A stretch of DNA of 64,000 nucleotides from Tachypleus tridentatus (taxonomy: Eukaryota > Arthropoda > Merostomata > Xiphosura > Limulidae), in contig NC_134829.1 in the NCBI RefSeq assembly GCF_004210375.1, positions 58,830,107 through 58,894,106 of the forward strand. Direction: 5' to 3'. Shown one piece after another: positions 1 to 12,831 of the stretch; the stretch's first letter is position 1, and the number at the start of each line of letters is the position of its first letter. The notes beneath the pieces were generated by a model. That model was not told the origin of the DNA, searched no databases, and was given only the letters and a program-made list of their open reading frames with translations. The position numbers were made by a program, and so were the translations under genes.

Positions 1-1627
1 CCCATTCCAAGAGCTCCCTTCTTCCGATGAACTTGATCGATACAAGTCCAGTCAGTCTGCTCATCCTTACAGTTTACTTACTGAAACCTAAACCTAACAT
101 TTAACCCTAGTGACCTACTTATAACTTCATTTACACAGTTAATTCTTGGTTATACTCCCCACCTGTTCTCCCACATAGCATAATCTAATTATTTTGTCCT
201 CATTTACCAACAGATTATTCTAACCATATATCTTGTCGATAAATCACCTACAACTTCCATATCCTTCTCTGATCCTTTTGTTTTCATTTTCTCCAACAGT
301 TCATATGCAGAATCCAAATTCTGAAATTTGTTTGTCAACATAATAGGTTCATAACAAGTAAATTCATTATTTTTTACTCTAATACTAATAGCACTCTTTC
401 TATCATCCTGAAAGACACTGTCATATGATATATCCCTTTCATGTTAATAAATTATTTACCTTCTGACTACTGCTTCCATTTCACATAATCTACAATTCTT
501 TTCATTGCCTCTAACTTCTCCAATTATATAAGTTCTACATAAAATCATATACCTTCGTCACTAATTTTCTTTAGTACGTAGCGACCTGGTATATCTTGGG
601 ACTTAAAGTACTTGACTCGTACTCTTGAGCAGCTAATAACTTTATAACGTCCTTTTGAATGAAAGAATACACACTAGTAAGGATAAAAGAGCGAGCATGT
701 TATGTAACGGGTAAATTCGAACTCCCAATTCTTTGTTAATATTTATCCAATTTTTTCTTTTAATGTCTTGTGGGAAAACACTCATTAAAAAAATAACATA
801 TGTGTATTGTCACCTGCATATTTTCTACGGCTGTGATTGGACATCTACTTAGTAGAATTTAACAATGACTTTCAAGTAATGACGTCAATACTGATTATAC
901 TACAGAGTATCTTAGCAACGTTAAACGTAAAGAAAAGAATTTCGGAAAGTTAGTGAAGAACAAGAAGCCTAAAAAATATTGATATTTCGTCTTATAAAAG
1001 AGAAGTAAGATATTATAATGGAATTAACATTAAAATTATTATTTTTGCTTAATTATATTTGCTGTCAATACCCAACCCAAATGTATGAAAAATTTATTTT
1101 ATCTCTTAAAATGTAAAAAACATGTACTATTATATCCAGAAACGAAATAATACAGCAGTTCCTTTACACAACTTGTTTCCAACCGAAAACCCCTCAGTCA
1201 CTGCTTCTGTTAATTACGATTGCAGAAGCTAAAGCGGAACGATTGTATCTGTAGGAAATAAAATCATAATATAAAACTAATACAGATGTCCTTTTAATTT
1301 GGGTTGTACGAGTTCTTGATAGGGGCCATTTACAATGTAATACTGTATACTAGAAAGAAAATTTATGGAAATGAAACCAGCAAGAAATCGTTGTACTGAT
1401 TCATGATGAGGAAAAACCCACTTGAGAAAAATGTATTCAAAAGTCGGCTGGTATTGGTATTAACACTTTAATTGAAATTAAGTACAGTTTGAGTTCCTCT
1501 TCCCCCCAAAGTATGTTATGGGTTACTGAATTATGTGAGCATGAATAAAAGTGTTGTATCTTTTCGCTTCAAGACAAACAAACACAGCTATTTTATAACA
1601 GAAGTTCAAAGTTACTTCTGTCGACAT
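1..1627. other. Non-coding stretch, no gene seen
   Basis: AT-rich sequence with no long reading frame and no convincing exon. A segment near 640-725 (ATAACG..., GAGCGAGCATG..., ATTCGAACTCCC) resembles a decayed minus-strand copy of the SINE found elsewhere in the window. I see nothing else that can be supported. Confidence 0.5.
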
Positions 1628-2122
1628 GTTTTTCATAATCTTTTAGACATGGTTTTTAGTCTTTTGTGTTAATTTGGATGAAAATATTCAAATTAATCAA
1701 AGATGTTGGCCGTGAGTATAAAGCAGATATAAGTTTGTTTTCGTCTTTGAATTTCGCGCAAAGCTACTCGAGATCTATCTGCGCTAGCCGTCCCTAATTT
1801 AGCAGTGTAATACTAGAGGGAAAGCAGTTAGTCATCACCACCCACCGCCAACTCTTGGGCTACTCCTTTACCAACGAATAGTGGGATTGACCGCCACCTT
1901 ATAACGCACTCATGGCTGGGAGAGCGAGCATGTTTTGTGCGACCGAGATTCGAACCCGCGACCCTCGGATTACGAGTCAAACGCCTTAACACACTTGGTC
2001 ATGCCGGACCAAGTTACCCTATTGGAATGTTTTCATAATTCTTAGACATAGTATCTAGTCTTTTGTATTAATTTGGATGGAAATCAAATTAATCAAAGAT
2101 GTTGACCGTAGATATAAAGAAG
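1628..2122. repeat. Roughly 100-bp direct repeats flanking a SINE
   Basis: The sequence at about 1628-1728 recurs with about 85% identity at 2021-2122. Both contain CATAAT..TTAGACAT and AATTAATCAAAGATGTTG. They sit directly on either side of a SINE. A retroposed SINE normally has a 10-20 bp target duplication, so this pair is too long to be one. A local duplication around or before the insertion is more likely. Confidence 0.75.
1733..2010 (-). repeat. tRNA-derived SINE, near full length
   Basis: The tRNA-like head lies at the right end and reads on the minus strand (GGTCCGGCATGACC..., B-box-like GGGTTCGAATC). The body ends at the left in the GAATTTCGCGCAAAGC tail. The same family recurs throughout the window, at 12223, 12832, 16418, 42475 and elsewhere. 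This kind of SINE is assumed to be mobilised in trans by a LINE. Confidence 0.85.
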
Positions 2123-4008
2123 ACATAAGACTGATAAATGTTATTCAGTAGTGATGTGATTTAAACATTCCAACTCAATACATTTAACTAATTGATCATT
2201 TAGATTTGTAAACATTACTTGTGATTTAAAAGTAAATTTATACTTAAACAGAAAAAAAAGGGAGAATTTTACCTATCGTAATAAAAACTTCCTGCGCAAA
2301 CACAAATAAAACACCTTCTTAAATATTTTTATGAAGATGGTTATGTTGATACTTTTTACAATTTTATTTAATTTTTTATTTAGTTTATTTGGCATCACAA
2401 AACAACATCAACTGCCCTTGTGGATACATGTTAAGAGAAATCATGGCTGTAAGTTGTGAATATGGATATACTTTGTTTGTATTCATTTCATCTTTTCATA
2501 TAAAAATTTGAGGGACATAATCTGTTTGGTAGAAATATGTCTTTATAATAATTTAATGAGAAAACTCTAGATAAACTAAAAATACATTTGATATCTTCCC
2601 AACTTTAAAGCTCTGACTGAAACGAAGTGTTTTGCTAGTTCATTTTTAGTATATTTTACACGAGACAGGAATTAAAACCTGACTACGAATATGAATTTTC
2701 TTACACAGAGACACAAAGCAACTTGGAATAGATCTAAAGAATATGTTTTATTATAATATGCGAAGTAAGCAGTACGTGCAATGAGATTTTTGTGAATTTC
2801 AGTAAGAAGAAAATATTACAACAAGAAAACACCTATACTAATTACATCATGACATAAAAGACCACAAGTTACGTAAAATTTTTTCGGGTCTTACAAATTA
2901 CTATACATGGTAGAAATGCTAGGTGTTGTTTAATGTCTTGTGTTGGTGTTCACTGATTGATGGCCCCATATTGGAGCACAATGTATCGCTGAATACGTTT
3001 CATACTTTTAACTGAAGGGTGTTTTAACTACCTTAATCATGATTGTTATTCAGTTAAAAATAGTTACATAAGAGTGGTAACTATTGCTAATAGTTATCTG
3101 CATCTATTTGACAATTGTAAATAAAGAACGGCTCTGTCTGAAACTTAGGAAGGATTTGAACTGGATTTTTATACCTTCTGTCATATAATGTGCCATTTCT
3201 TCTGCTTTTGTTTTGGAGACATTATTTTGGATGTTTTAACAGCTCTCTGTTAAGAAAAGTTATTATTATTATTATTCTCACAAGCATCGCCAGTATCTGG
3301 AGGACACCATTTCGAACACTTCCATGCCTGTTCTCTCTTCACTTATTATAGAAGTTAAGGCTGTCTGTGCTATTATATTTTGTCACCATGTTTTTTTCAG
3401 CCTCCTTTTGCTCTTGTATTCAGCGTTTCGTTGCATCAAGTTTCAGAATAAATTTACGTATTTTATGCCATAAACGCAAACGAAACATTAATATAAACAT
3501 TAATAAGTGCATTATGGGAAATACCACATGCCAAACTCTTGTTTACTATTTTACCAATGTATAGAGGGTCGAACATCCTCATCACCTGGCCGTTTCTACA
3601 TTACAAGTTTTGTTGAACCAAGTTGCTAACGCATTTTCTTTCCGATTATCACAAAATAAAATCAGATGTAAATTTTAATTGAACGTGAATTATATTAATA
3701 AATTTCATTTTCGCTAAAAATAGTATTAACATTTTAATAACTATGGTTCTGTTTTTCATACTTACCGAAGCAACCTTAAACTTTAAAAAATGTGTTTTCC
3801 TCACAACAAAACCATATTGGGTTATCTGTTGAGTCCAGCGGGGAGATTTGAAAACCCCTGTTTTCGTCTTGTAAGTCTGAATGCTTCCCGCTGTACCAGC
3901 GGCAGACTGTAGATATGGCACAACATTATCGATTTAAAAGAAAGACAGATTAATATTTATCTTAAATGTTGCTATGATAAACTATTAATAACTCTTTGAA
4001 TACTATTT
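2123..4008. other. Non-coding stretch, no gene seen
   Basis: AT-rich DNA with short chance reading frames only. There is a short ATT microsatellite near 3260-3276. I see no splice-site-bounded coding exon and no recognisable mobile-element protein. Confidence 0.5.
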
Positions 4009-4154
4009 CACTAACGAATAGTGGGATTGGATTCATCGTCCCATAATAACGCCCCCACGTCTTAAAAGACGAGAATATTTGGTGTAATGCAGATTCGAAC
4101 CTGCGATCTTCAGATTACAAGGCGGGTGCCTTAACCACGTGGCCAAAACGGGCC
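4009..4154 (-). repeat. SINE fragment (tRNA head half)
   Basis: Matches the head half of the SINE at 1733-2010: an ACGAATAGTGGGATTG block, then ATAACGCCCCCAC, a GATTCGAACCTGCGA B-box region and a CACGTGGCCA A-box region on the minus strand. The tail half is missing. Confidence 0.75.
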
Positions 4155-4876
4155 GTTTTACCACGAATCTGCGATAAGAACAAAAGATGCAAATACCGTT
4201 TTCTGAATTAAACATAAACAATCTGAAATAAATACATATGCTGGCTATATGTACACACATCATAAAGTCCATATAAAACTATTTATTAAAGATAACTACT
4301 TAGCATATTTTCCTTTTAAAATTAATATGTTATTCTAATTGTACTTTTGTTGTTATAATAAAATACAATTTGTTTGTGATATAATTTCAAACTTTAACTT
4401 ACTTTTCATATCTATAAGTCTCAGTAACTTTTCACAGTTCCTGGTGGCTGTACTCAACCAGTTTCTTCTGCTCCCTCACTACTAGCTATTTAAAAAGGAG
4501 ACAAACGTTAATTAAATGATTGATATTTTGAAATTAAGAACAAATTTACACAACTGGTTATCTTTGCTTTGCTCACAACGGATATCGAAGATTCTCAGTG
4601 TAACTATTTCTTGAACGGCGAAACTTATGAAACTGGTAAAACAAGGAAATAAAAGTGATATATTCCAGTATTTTGGTATTCATATCCACAAGAAAATCAT
4701 TTCGATATTTTGGATATTACTCCCAGGGACAAGCGGTAAATACACGGACTTACAACGTTAGAAATCTGGTTTCAATACCTGTCACAGACAGAACGCAGAG
4801 AGCTATTTATGTAGTTTTATCTTAACTTTATGGAGAGACAGAAATTTGGTTAAATATATATATTTGTTTCACTAGG

Positions 4877-5389
4877 ATAAGAAAAAAAAGAATGGCCAGG
4901 ATCAAGCCTAAAAGCTTGAATAATACTCAGAAAAGCTCTAAAGAAAAGGTAAAATATCTCTATTTTTTGGTTGTCTAATATTAAAAGTACCAGCAAAATC
5001 TTTCAAAATTTGTGAAACGTTTTTCTAAAATATTTATTTTATCATTTGGTAGACCCAAGAACAAAACCGCCCCCACCTCCCACTTATCAAATTTACACCA
5101 ATTGCAAAACTGCAAAACAAGCATCGAAAGTATGGAATTAAAAAAACCCAACCTAAGTTCAGTTACATCTCTTCGCCAGAACAACCACAAAAGATTTCTC
5201 AAGCAATTTCAATTCAAAATCGGAGAAAAGAAATCTGCAAAGAAAATATTTCATATCAATATATTTATTTCAACACATGAATTTCCACTTTCTAAAACTG
5301 AACTTCTTGTTCCTTTTCAAGCACTAAACAAAGTCAGATGTCTTAGTAAAAAACTAAACAGTTGTTTTATCTTTACGAAATCAAACTGA
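4877..5389 (+). CDS. Candidate two-exon gene, basic protein of unknown function
   Basis: A possible exon at 4877-4948 follows a good acceptor (TTTCACTAG) and ends at a GTAAAA donor. It contains ATG at 4892 and reads MARIKPKSLNN... rich in Lys. A pyrimidine-rich 39-base stretch ending in AAAAG separates it from an open frame, about 4988-5389, that continues in phase and encodes about 133 residues rich in Lys, Phe, Ser and Asn before a TGA. The frame is long for such AT-rich DNA, but the putative intron is very short and I recognise no domain. A chance open frame is equally possible. No neighbour points to a function. Confidence 0.2.
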
Positions 5390-7637
5390 ATCTGAGTTTC
5401 GTTTCAAACTTTAAATAATCAACCTACATGCCGCAATAGTGGCAATAATTATATATTTTGTACAAATTGTATATAATTTCCAGTATCATATCCACCAGGA
5501 TGTAACAATTCAAATAGTAGTCTCAAGCGATTTAACGGAGAACAATCGTTACAGTAACATTTCCCTTTTGGCTGTTACGTCTAGAATATTTAAAGATCCG
5601 GTGTAATAGTTTTAGAAGCAAAGCACCATTATCATCAGTTAACAATAATTTCCAAACTTAATTATTGAAGTAGAAGAAAAAAAAGTAACATTTAATTTAA
5701 TTGAAAACTCAATATACACACGGCATATTCATCTGACACAAGCGACTAATCATGTACAAGTCGTAAATAAACATCTTCAACTCTTTTCTTGTCAGAGCAA
5801 ATAAAGACTATATGAGCCTAATATTTGAAGCCGTAGTTATAGAGAACCACGAGAAAAATCCTGGACATTAGAAAACTAACACATATATTATACTCTGTAT
5901 ACCTAACCATGTTCTTACCAAACGAAAGTTAGTTAAAAAAGGATCAAAATGTAGAAAGGAAACCATATTTATTACAAGCCAAACACATTGAAGACAAAGG
6001 AAAATGTTGTTCATCATCTCGTCGCGATCCAACAGCTAGGCTTCTTTAGTAAGCTTGGAAACAAATCAACATATTTTGGACTGTGTTTTAAATGATAATG
6101 AGCTATTGTCACCTCATGATAGAATATAAAATAATCTGACAAATGGAATAGACTACACACAGACAAAATAGGACAAAAAATCGAATCTCACATCACAACC
6201 AATCAATTCTGCAAACTTAGTGGAATTGTTAATTTACAATCAACACCACAATTGGGTAGTGAAGTATTAAAAAAGTGAAATAATTCATATTAGTCTTATT
6301 TTATAGATGTACGTTTCAACGAATATTTGAATTAAACATCACCCTCACGTGCTGTTATTGATCATACTAGGCTAAACACGAAAGTTGGAAGTGTGAACAC
6401 CTTTTGAGTTCTTACACTTTTAACATTTAGAAACATTCCCGTACCATGTCTAACAAGCATATTTCAGATTTAAAAAAAAATTATGACAAGTCTCGACATA
6501 TTCTTACAAAGAAATGTGTCTCTATTTCATTATTCATTAAATCCGTTCACTTTTTTGCTATTTTCAATTGTTCCCGGATATCATTGACTCTAGTACTTCA
6601 TGCTTAACATAATATTTTATGCTGAATTTTGTTCTTGTACGTTCTCTGCTATGACCAAAATTTCAATATTCTTATATCTTCTACATGCTAATGTATACAA
6701 TATTTTAGATCACGTTTTGTTTCTCCATTACAGTTTCTTCCACGTAGAAAGTCATATTTATAAATTTAAATATTTTATAGTTACCGAATGTTACTTTTTG
6801 TATTACCTAAAATCTGATTTATCTTTGTTATCGATTAAAATATAGGATAAGATATTTGGTGATTTTCAACACGTTAAACAAAATAATAATTAAACCTGCA
6901 ACATAAGACACAAGAAACATTCCTTTTAATGCTTCAGTAAAGAAGTACTTTAGGCTCAGTAAAGCAATGAGTTGGTAAACAACAATCTATATTTTTAATG
7001 AAGTGATTTAGTTTGGGAGAACGTACAACGCTTTTCGAAAGAGTGTTGGTCTGTCTTCTTCAGATATGGTATTTAGCAAAGCAGTACATGGTATATATAC
7101 AAGAGGTACAATAATTTAGAGTAAAAGAAGTGTTTCCATCATATGAAAAGATTATATATAAATGTCAAGGTTGGTAAAGTCTATGGTTGGTGAATGAACG
7201 AAGCGAAATATGGTTGATATTGCTAGAGACATTATCACGGTTTGGAGAAATGCCGTTTGGTTTGTTGATCTCCGTAGTTTCTAAAGAATATATTTTCGTT
7301 TTCAGTTGCACGATAGCGTACGAGTAAAGTGTACAGTTACAAGGTATTTTGTGACAAGGCTCAAATGGCTGGCATGTTAAAAACGATATTTGGAATTCAT
7401 CCTTACTCATATGACCTTTATATTCTTTTTTATGATTTAGTTACAAGAAATGTGATATTTGTCTATTATATTTCACAATACATTCCTATGGGATTCTACG
7501 TACATGATATATTTTGTTCCTTCATTAGTAGTTATTTAGGGTTAAAGAATAAGACGTTTATATTATTTCAAGTTTTAATATCATTTTCCATTTATTAAAG
7601 AGGCTGGTAATTTCATAAGAAATTTCTGGTATGAAAT
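5390..7637. other. Non-coding stretch, no gene seen
   Basis: AT-rich sequence with chance frames on both strands. Near 7005-7080 the minus strand reads through a motif (GAAGAAGACAGACC...TTCGAAAAGCGTTGTACG) that looks like the end of a repeated element. I cannot assign a family. Confidence 0.4.
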
Positions 7638-7730
7638 GGTTTGTTTGTTTCTGTTTTTAATTTCGCGCAAAACTACACAGGAGCTATCTGCGCTGCCATC
7701 CCTAATTTAGTAGTGTAAGACTAGAAGAGA
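7638..7730 (-). repeat. SINE tail fragment
   Basis: Matches the tail part of the window's main SINE: TTTAATTTCGCGCAAAACTAC, then GCTATCTGCGCTGCC and CCCTAATTTAG. The tRNA-like head is absent. Confidence 0.7.
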
Positions 7731-8199
7731 GCATGAAATGGTATGCCGGTAGAATGGATTTGGTTGTTATAATATATTGTGTGGTTTTGAACGTTAATAC
7801 AAGCCCTATTATATAACTTTGGCCTAAACCTTTAGGTAGTACTACATTTTCTAAGTAGTGCAATTCAGTTCTAAATCTTCTTTGTGAGTTCAGTGATTGT
7901 AGGATTCTCTTCCTAAAACTAAAAAATAATCGTTCTATTCATAACTTACATACATGTATTTAAATATCTGTGTGTGTATAACATGGAATAATTCGCAAAG
8001 ATACTAGTTAAAATTTCTTAGAAGTCAAATTGTTAATGAAAACAGCTTTATATTATTTTCTCTTCAGGTTTAAAATCAGACAAAACCAATCACAATGTTA
8101 CTGAAAAAAATTGCCTTTGTCAGGATACCACATTTTTCCTAGAGCAATCAGTGACACCCTCTGTGAGCTCCAAGAAAAATCAGTTCCTCCAGAGATTGT

Positions 8200-8625
8200 G
8201 ACAAAGGGACGCTTAACACTGCATTTTGTAATGCCGTAATAATAGTAAAACGTGTACATGCCATGAATCACGAGAATAATTATACAATCTGCAGGATACA
8301 AAACAGAATGAAATACCAACTTGAAAACAAGAAATAAAAACATTTTTTTACCTTCATTTTATTCTTATATGCTCTTGAAACAAAACACGTTAGAAGACTC
8401 TTCACCAAACGTCTAATTTACTAATATATTTCGTGAGTGCAAATCTAACTAAATATGAAGGAATGATATGTTCAGTTGATTAATTTCAGTTTCATTCATT
8501 AAAGGGAAAACAAAATTATGGAGACAAATATAATGAGATGATTCTTCAGAAAATAATGTAACCGTTAAATTAAAATTACAATAACAAACAGTTTGAACTG
8601 ATAAAGATGCCACATCGAAGAACGA
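8200..8625. repeat. Diverged end of an older tandem unit
   Basis: This stretch is recognisably related to 11970-12690 in the next unit (shared CGCTTAACA, TGCCACGAATTACGAG-like and AACAGTTTGAACTGAT blocks) but at clearly lower identity than A versus B. It suggests that the tandem array once began further left. The hypervariable exon expected upstream of it is not recognisable. Confidence 0.5.
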
Positions 8626-8898
8626 GGTTCGCCATGGCCAGGTGGGTTAAGGCATTCGACTCGTAATCTGTGGGTTTCGGGTTCGAATCCCTGTCACACC
8701 AAACATGCTCGCCCTTTCAGCTGTGGAAACACTATAAAGTGAGGTTCAATCCCATTATTCTTTGATAAAAGAGTAGCCCAAAAGTTGGCGCTGGGTGGTG
8801 ATGACTAGCTGCCTTCCCTCTAGTCTTACACTGCTAAATTAGGGACGGCTATCAAAGACAGTCCTTCTGTATCATTGCACGAACGTAAAAAAAAAAAA
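8626..8898 (+). repeat. tRNA-derived SINE, plus strand
   Basis: The tRNA-like head (GCCATGGCCAGGTGGGTTAA, then GGGTTCGAATCCC) is followed by the standard body and the TTTGCACGAACG-type tail with an A-run. It is paralogous to the copy at 12832-13100 in the tandem unit. Confidence 0.85.
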
Positions 8899-9069
8899 GG
8901 ACAATACGATGTAGTTATTAAAGTCATAGTTTACCTCGTGTAAAAGCTGCTGTTATTGTGTTTTGAATTTAATTATTTAATCTAGCATATTCCTTACTAG
9001 ATATCAAAGCAAAACTAGTTTAGATGTTATTTAATTTTGTAGAAATCAGTATTTTTTATCTTGACTTAG

Positions 9070-11815
9070 GTGAATCTTGGCCAATTAATGATACAATCTG
9101 GAATGAAGAAGAAGAATCAGTTCCTTCCGGGATTTTCATACCCAAAAGGTATGTATTCTCAAGTTCCTACCGGGATTTTCATACCCAATAGGTATGTATT
9201 CTCAAATAAATCCTGACTTTTATCTAAGTGGTTGCCAGGACGCTCTGCTCACAATACCCGGAAAACTGTTTTGAGCTCCTGTCACACCAAACACATTCAA
9301 CCTATTTAGTCGAAAGGGAAAATTAAAATATGACAGTCTATTTCATTATTCGTTGATCTAAGAGTAACCCAATAGTTGACAGTGTAAGGTGTTGACTTGG
9401 TGTCTTTCCTTTAGACTACAATTGCTGAAAATATGGTTGGTGTATACAGCCTACGTGTTGTTTCGCGCAAAATTGAAAAGAAACCAAATCAAATAGACTA
9501 AGTATCGAAAAAAAATTAAAATTATAAAAATATTTTAAAATAGTTTCTCAGCAAATATGTAACAGTTCATGTATATTATATATTGTTGTTCTTAGTTGTT
9601 TTTATCTCACCATAAAACTTGTGTTTTGATAAGAATGCGTACTATTGATGATTATAATCTGTTATCAAGCAGAAAAACTGTTATCTTAAAGATTCAATGA
9701 AAAGTATGTAATCCAATGATATAATTAGGTTTCATAGTTACTTACATAACCAATGTATTTCTTCAAGTACATTGCACATTTGCTGCTTGGCTAAAACTAG
9801 TTAAACGCTACCTGTCATAACATCTTTGCCGTCAACATCTTGTAGAGTCGTTTTCACTTATAATTTGTTTTGGGACCTTAATTCTTGTATTTTTGATTCA
9901 AGCAGACAAATTTGGTAACATATGTTTTATGTGACTTTGAAATAACCATAATTCGTTATCTATTCCACCATATAAATTTTCAAATACGTTTAATAATCAT
10001 TTGACAAACCTCAACTACTGTTTTTTCTCTATACACAATTGCAACCATTTTTCATTATAAGTAACTTTAACGTGGGTATTATAGTAACTTGTGAATGAGA
10101 GTAGAGAAGAATATGTTAACTCCATTACATCTGCAATATCCACTATTATCGAGGACCTCTGTATAATACCAGGACTCCACAGTTTGACTCATACACGACA
10201 GATCTAGTAGTTATTGAAATACTGTTCATATTGTTATACTGTCTGAATAATAATTGTTTTAGTGTGGATCGTGATATTTACCAATTTTATCTCAGTTGTT
10301 AACCATTAACATTAAGGTACTGATTTATCAATATAACACAATTCATTTAAATAAATATTGATCTTTTCTCATACAAGTCACTTTTGTGTAAATATACTAT
10401 GACAAATTAATTATTTGTAAGTATTGCTTCTATTCCAGTGACTTTGCCCCGCAGAAGAAATCATTGAAGGAGAGGATTGAGGACGGGTTTAGAAGAGTTT
10501 TTTGTTGTAAGCATCAAACCAAGCAGGAAAGAGTCTGGTGTCACGACTCGTAAGTTCTAGGTTTTTATGAATTAACTAGGATACCGTATTTTCATACTAC
10601 ATATACTCAACGTAATGTATAGCTTTACGAAAAAAGTCTGACTGAACTTATCGCTTCTTACGGCCCTTTTAGAAACCTACATTTCTTACTACACATATCC
10701 ATGTAATCGTTTTCACAGTGTACAGTTTAGCCGAAGGATAAACACTAAAGCTTTTGCGATAAGTGGCTTTGTGGACAACGTTGTGTGCCTTTTGTGTATT
10801 TTTTCTGATCCGAGTGAAAGCTATACTGACTATTTAACTCTATTTTACCTGAGACTAAATATCTAGAGGGTGAATAACTTGAACATCCAATTGACATTTA
10901 GTAGGCGTTTTCTTTTTGTTTTTGTATGAAACTCTCGTACATTTCATCACGAATATTCTCTGGTTGAAAACTGAGAGTTCTTAATTTCTCAACTCTCCTG
11001 GAAAGTCTCTCAGTAGCTTGATACCGATATTTTCAATTGATGGGTATTTTATGCTCACAAGGGCTAAATGGCAAGTCAGAATCACTTAACATTCCTAATT
11101 CTAAACAACTGACCAACTACTCATTACCATAAGAAACTTTAGCCGTCTGTTAGACCCGAAGAATGGGAATGACTGCCATTACTATAACCCGAGCACAACC
11201 GAACTTACGGGCTGTATTCAGCTGCATTGTGGCTCGAATATTAGACACTGAGAAACGCAACACTGCATACTGAATATCAGTTATTGCTGGCCCGTCCAAG
11301 TAGAATATAATAAGTATAAATTAATGTTATCTTTTAATCTCTGAAAGGATCTGTTTGAAGGAAGAGTGATGTGAAAAATGTAACAGATTTTAACATGTCC
11401 CTAGGGTAATCGACGATTTCTAATTTAAAATACGTTTATATTAAACACTAACTTGTATTGACTTTGTACATCATACAGCTTCGTTGGACTTCTTTGAAAA
11501 CCATGTCGTAGTTTCTTTTTTGTTTATTTCTTACTATCATCCGCGTGGCATGACAGTAATTGGATGTCTCACCTTTTAATTTATGCTTGTATAAAAGGGA
11601 AACAACAATCTGTGCTTTAACAACATTTTTTCTCTCCAAAACACACTCTAGTAGCAATGAAGAGATTGAATGGGATAGCTCATCCGTTTGGAATTATACG
11701 ATTGGTCGTGTTGTTGAATTTAAAAAGGATGAAAAACGTGTTGCAGAGATATTAAAGTCTGAGAACAAACCTCACGGATTTTGTATTGGTAAGAAGATGT
11801 TAAAGAACAGTAATG
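9070..11815 (+). CDS. PDZ gene array, copy A (three exons, PDZ incomplete)
   Basis: Exons at 9070-9148, 10439-10549 and 11652-11815 have AG/GT borders and phases that chain in frame. Exon 1 encodes ESWPINDTIW...GIFIPK, exon 2 encodes DFAPQKKSLKERIEDG...FCC..., and exon 3 encodes SSNEEIEWD... ending in the start of a PDZ domain (KPHGFCIGKK). Exon 2 has an FCC pair that could be acylated (guess). No exon with the rest of the PDZ lies before copy B, so A either uses the terminal exon at 17522 or is a truncated duplicate. Its exon 3 donor is GTTAGC, weaker than the GTAAGC of B and D. The first coding exon with a start codon was not found. Exon 3 differs strongly from copy B although the introns barely differ. 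Confidence 0.6.
9127..9212 (+). repeat. 43-bp tandem duplication across an exon end and splice donor
   Basis: The end of exon 1 with its donor (CCGGGATTTTCATACCC...GTATGTATTCTCAA) is repeated immediately, 43 bp downstream, giving two GTATGT donors. Using the second one would shift the frame and end the exon in TAG. The same duplication is present in copies B (13328 onward) and D (59661 onward), so it predates the array duplication. Confidence 0.8.
9226..9483 (+). repeat. Old decayed SINE
   Basis: Diverged SINE body, recognisable by CCTGTCACACCAAACA, ATTATTCGTTGAT, AAGAGTA and a TTTCGCGCAAAA end. Matching copies at about 13427-13686 and 59761-60013 show that it was in place before the tandem duplication. 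Confidence 0.6.
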
Positions 11816-11871
11816 GTTAGCAGTCTCTTGTTTGTATCAGAATAGCGTTTCTTTTATTATTATTATTACAG

Positions 11872-11926
11872 TAAAAGATGACCTGGAGAGATCACCCATT
11901 TTAATCACTTACACCACTTTATGGTA
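11872..11926 (+). other. Possible alternative terminal exon of the PDZ gene
   Basis: Directly after exon 3 comes a well-formed 56-bp intron-like stretch (GT...TATTATTATTACAG). Splicing there joins phase 1 to 1 and gives VKDDLERSPIL... ending at TAG after about 17 residues. The same arrangement exists in B, C and D. Use of this exon would yield a protein that stops inside the PDZ. Since the units are nearly identical here, conservation says nothing, and no transcript was available. Confidence 0.25.
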
Positions 11927-12222
11927 GTGTGTTGTCTGTCTATAACGTAGTTACTAGACACTAAAATGTTGTCACTTAAGAAACGCTTAACATTGTAATT
12001 TGTTCTGCCGTGACGTAAGTGAATCGTGCACATGCCACGAATTACGAGAAAGATAATACAATCTGTAGAATACAACACAGCATGAAGTAAGAACTTGAAA
12101 AGCAAGAAATTAAAATATTTGTGACGATTCATTTAGATTTTATCTGTTCTTGGTACAAAACACGTCAGAAGTCCCTTCACCAAACATCAAGATGATTAAT
12201 ATATGTCGTGAGTGCAAATCTA

Positions 12223-12502
12223 GTTTGTTTGTTTGCTGCTGAATTTCGCGAAAAGCTACTCGAGGGCTATCTGTGCTACCCGTCCCTAATTTAGCAGTGT
12301 AAGACGAGAGGGAAAACAGCTAGTCATCACCACCCACCGCCAACTCTTGGGCTACTCTTTTACCAACGAATAGTGGGATTGACCGTCACATTATAACGCC
12401 CCCACGGCTGAAAGGGCGAGCACGTTTAGCGCGACGGGAATGCGAACCCGCGACCCTCAGATTCCGAGTTGCACGCCTTAACACGCTTGGTCATGCCGGG
12501 CC
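12223..12502 (-). repeat. SINE with 13-bp target duplication
   Basis: Full-length minus-strand SINE from TTTGTTTGTTTG... to GGCCATGCCGGGCC-like ends. It is flanked by perfect 13-bp repeats GAGTGCAAATCTA at 12210-12222 and 12503-12515, the signature of LINE-mediated retroposition. The allele or paralogue at about 58552-58832 has the same insertion. Confidence 0.9.
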
Positions 12503-12831
12503 GAGTGCAAATCTAAAGAAAGATGATAGGATTAAGAGTTCAATTTTTTATTTTTAAATTAATTAATTATAGGGGAAACAACAATATCATGGCATAATCC
12601 GGCAGAAAATAACGTGACGGTTAATTTAAAATTACGATAACAACAGTTTTGAACTGATGATGATGATGTCGTATTAAAGGTCCATATGATTTAGTTATTA
12701 AAGTCAGGATTTACCTGGTGTAGAAGTTGTTGTTATTGTATTTTGAATTTAATTATTTAGTCAAGCAGGTTTTGCATCGTAACTGAAACAATTTTATCTT
12801 AACGTTTAAAATTTCACTTCAATAGTTTTAA

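Noticed and set aside
8098-8343. Minus-strand 81-codon frame with a hydrophobic start
   Set aside because: The homologous DNA in later units does not keep the frame (stops in B and C), so there is no sign of selection on it. The upstream copy is diverged and has no recognisable domain.
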